Positions 12,070-13,293 of a stretch of DNA of 13,293 nucleotides are shown here, piece by piece; the stretch's first letter is position 1; each line of letters opens with the position of its first letter. The translations under genes and the position numbers were made by a program. The notes beneath the pieces are model-generated. The model saw only the letters and a program-made list of their open reading frames with translations, ran no database searches and had not been told where the DNA came from. Origin of the DNA: Methylococcales bacterium. Its GTDB lineage: Bacteria; Pseudomonadota; Gammaproteobacteria; Methylococcales; Methylomonadaceae. The stretch covers positions 1-13,293 of the forward strand of contig JAGLUC010000369.1 of the NCBI GenBank assembly GCA_023134955.1, in the 5' to 3' direction.

Positions 12070-13293
12070 TTGACAAATAATTTCCCCCTTGTAGATAACG
12101 ATGATTTTGAACCTTTAACAAAATTACGCACTGCATTAGCGATTTACCAAGGTACAAAGCTTTTATCAACATTAAGAAAGGAGTCTGAAGCGACTGTCTC
12201 ACATGACCAAGCCAAACGAGTCACTTATTTAACTGAGCTTTTTTCTCGCATACACAGGGAAATGTTTCACGACTGGAAAAAACAAGCCACTGCCGACCAT
12301 AAACCTGGCTCCATGCCCATTGGTAGCAAACGAATAGCATTTAGATTAGCCATTGAGCAGCTAGTGCTTGATGGGGATAGCAATAAAGAGACTGCCATTT
12401 TTGATAACAACGGCTTTGTCATCAACACCGATAATATTGCTGAAAGACTGGCCGATTTTTACCATAAAATGCGTGAAGTCAGACCGTTTTCTTATGGCAA
12501 TAGAATTACATTAGATTTTTTTGTCACTGTTTTAGGAAAACTTCCTGCATTTAAAGCGGTATATGAACAAGGGATTGATTTTAGACGACTTAAATCTGAA
12601 GACACTGTGGCTCTACATGATTTTAATAGTAGCTATCAAGCTATTATCAGTGCTTTTGAACATGCGCTTGCTCCCTCCCAAATTAAAAGTCTACAAAATA
12701 GAGCTAATGCATATGGAAAGTGGCCAGAAAACAAAATTTTTATTTCTGGCGTGCCTTTTTTATCGCACACCACAGAGCAAGGTATAACTTGTCTGGTTTT
12801 GGTTAATGGCGGATTAGTCCCACTTGATGCGATTAAAGACAAAATATTTATCGCGGGAAAACAACTGGCTGATATTCCTGTCGACACATCTAAAGATATT
12901 ATTGGTTATTTAGCCAATACTGAATTACTCAGATCCCCTGAGAAAACTGAAATTGATGGTATTTTAGTAAATACTGACAATCCAGCACCTTTATTTTGTC
13001 TGGAAATTAATGTCTTAACCGGTTTACGTTTCCCTAGTCATACAGAATTATTAGAGTTATTAAAGCAAGCCGAAGGTGATGATAAAAATATTATTTTCAC
13101 TCTTGCAAATAATGCAGCCCTTAAAGAAAAATTATTAAATCTTGCCAAAGGTGATGAGCGTCTAATGAGAACAGTTGAAATTGCTTATAGCCGATTAAGC
13201 AAAATCAGCAAAAAGTTAGATGATGCTAAAGAAGCCATTTTTGAAGGTAAAAAACCTGCGACCCATCCTAAATTATTTATGAGCATGGGTGGT
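12070..13293 (+). CDS. Large protein with a degenerate Fic-like motif, N-terminal 408 codons
   Basis: The frame opens after a TAA at 12037-12039 and runs to the window end without a stop. No ATG occurs before an internal methionine at about residue 70 (IHREMFHDW), so TTG at 12070 is the likely start; this is uncertain. Residues about 120-175 resemble a Fic fold: a helix ERLADFYHKMREV leads straight into RPFSYGNRITLDFFVTVLGK (138-157), comparable to HPFxxGNGRxxR. The catalytic His is Arg and one Gly of GNGR is missing, so AMP-transfer activity is doubtful. The central part (about 210-330) is unrecognised. The window ends in HPKLFMSMGG, which resembles the strand before a P-loop and could start a zeta-toxin-like or other kinase domain. 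No signal peptide or membrane helix is seen. Possible roles are an effector or a toxin-like enzyme; this is inference. Confidence 0.7.
   Translation, partial: MTNNFPLVDNDDFEPLTKLRTALAIYQGTKLLSTLRKESEATVSHDQAKRVTYLTELFSRIHREMFHDWKKQATADHKPGSMPIGSKRIAFRLAIEQLVLDGDSNKETAIFDNNGFVINTDNIAERLADFYHKMREVRPFSYGNRITLDFFVTVLGKLPAFKAVYEQGIDFRRLKSEDTVALHDFNSSYQAIISAFEHALAPSQIKSLQNRANAYGKWPENKIFISGVPFLSHTTEQGITCLVLVNGGLVPLDAIKDKIFIAGKQLADIPVDTSKDIIGYLANTELLRSPEKTEIDGILVNTDNPAPLFCLEINVLTGLRFPSHTELLELLKQAEGDDKNIIFTLANNAALKEKLLNLAKGDERLMRTVEIAYSRLSKISKKLDDAKEAIFEGKKPATHPKLFMSMGG

Noticed and set aside
12563..12887. Alternative small open frames on both strands within the Fic-like gene
   Set aside because: They overlap a continuous 408-codon frame with protein-like composition and show no recognisable family.

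Overview
The window looks like AT-rich gammaproteobacterial chromosome. FabI is very close to the enterobacterial type. The spacers carry several families of short palindromic repeats (GGGTCAGAGCCC, GTTCCCA..TGGGAAC, GATGGGC and CCCTCTC..GCTGG types). I associate these with environmental Gammaproteobacteria such as Methylococcales or Thiotrichales, but that placement is tentative. No rRNA, tRNA, CRISPR array or complete insertion sequence was seen.

Left part (1-7457, almost all minus strand). The window opens in a repeat remnant, followed by a dead Ser/Thr protein kinase fragment. The fragment is frameshifted in its glycine loop and cut off by a repeat. Next is a peptide-type (Opp/Dpp/Yej) ABC importer, read right to left: a lipoprotein substrate-binding protein with an extra C-terminal membrane helix (7457-5349), permease 1 (5352-4375), permease 2 (4375-3029) and a double-ATPase (2223-619). 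The first three genes overlap by 1-4 nt. The ATPase is separated from them by about 800 bp holding a terminator-like hairpin, a long palindromic repeat and a ParD/ParE-type toxin-antitoxin module. The antitoxin frame is open, but the toxin has two in-frame stop codons.

Middle part (7458-10365). A palindrome-rich spacer leads to a TerB-like plus BRCT protein on the plus strand. An unrecognised gene faces it from the minus strand. Then come fabI (essential enoyl-ACP reductase) with a recognisable -10 box, and a second antitoxin whose toxin partner survives only as a 25-residue stub. Both toxin-antitoxin loci in the window therefore keep an antitoxin and have lost the toxin.

Right part (10366-13293). 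After a nested palindromic repeat there is a tight plus-strand cluster of SemiSWEET transporter, a small four-cysteine DUF1289-like protein and an MhqN/YodC-type nitroreductase. Another repeat follows. Last is a large open frame of at least 408 codons running off the window. It has a degenerate Fic-like motif (RPFSYGNR) and ends in a strand plus Gly-Gly that could begin a nucleotide-binding P-loop. This is the least explained and most interesting gene here.
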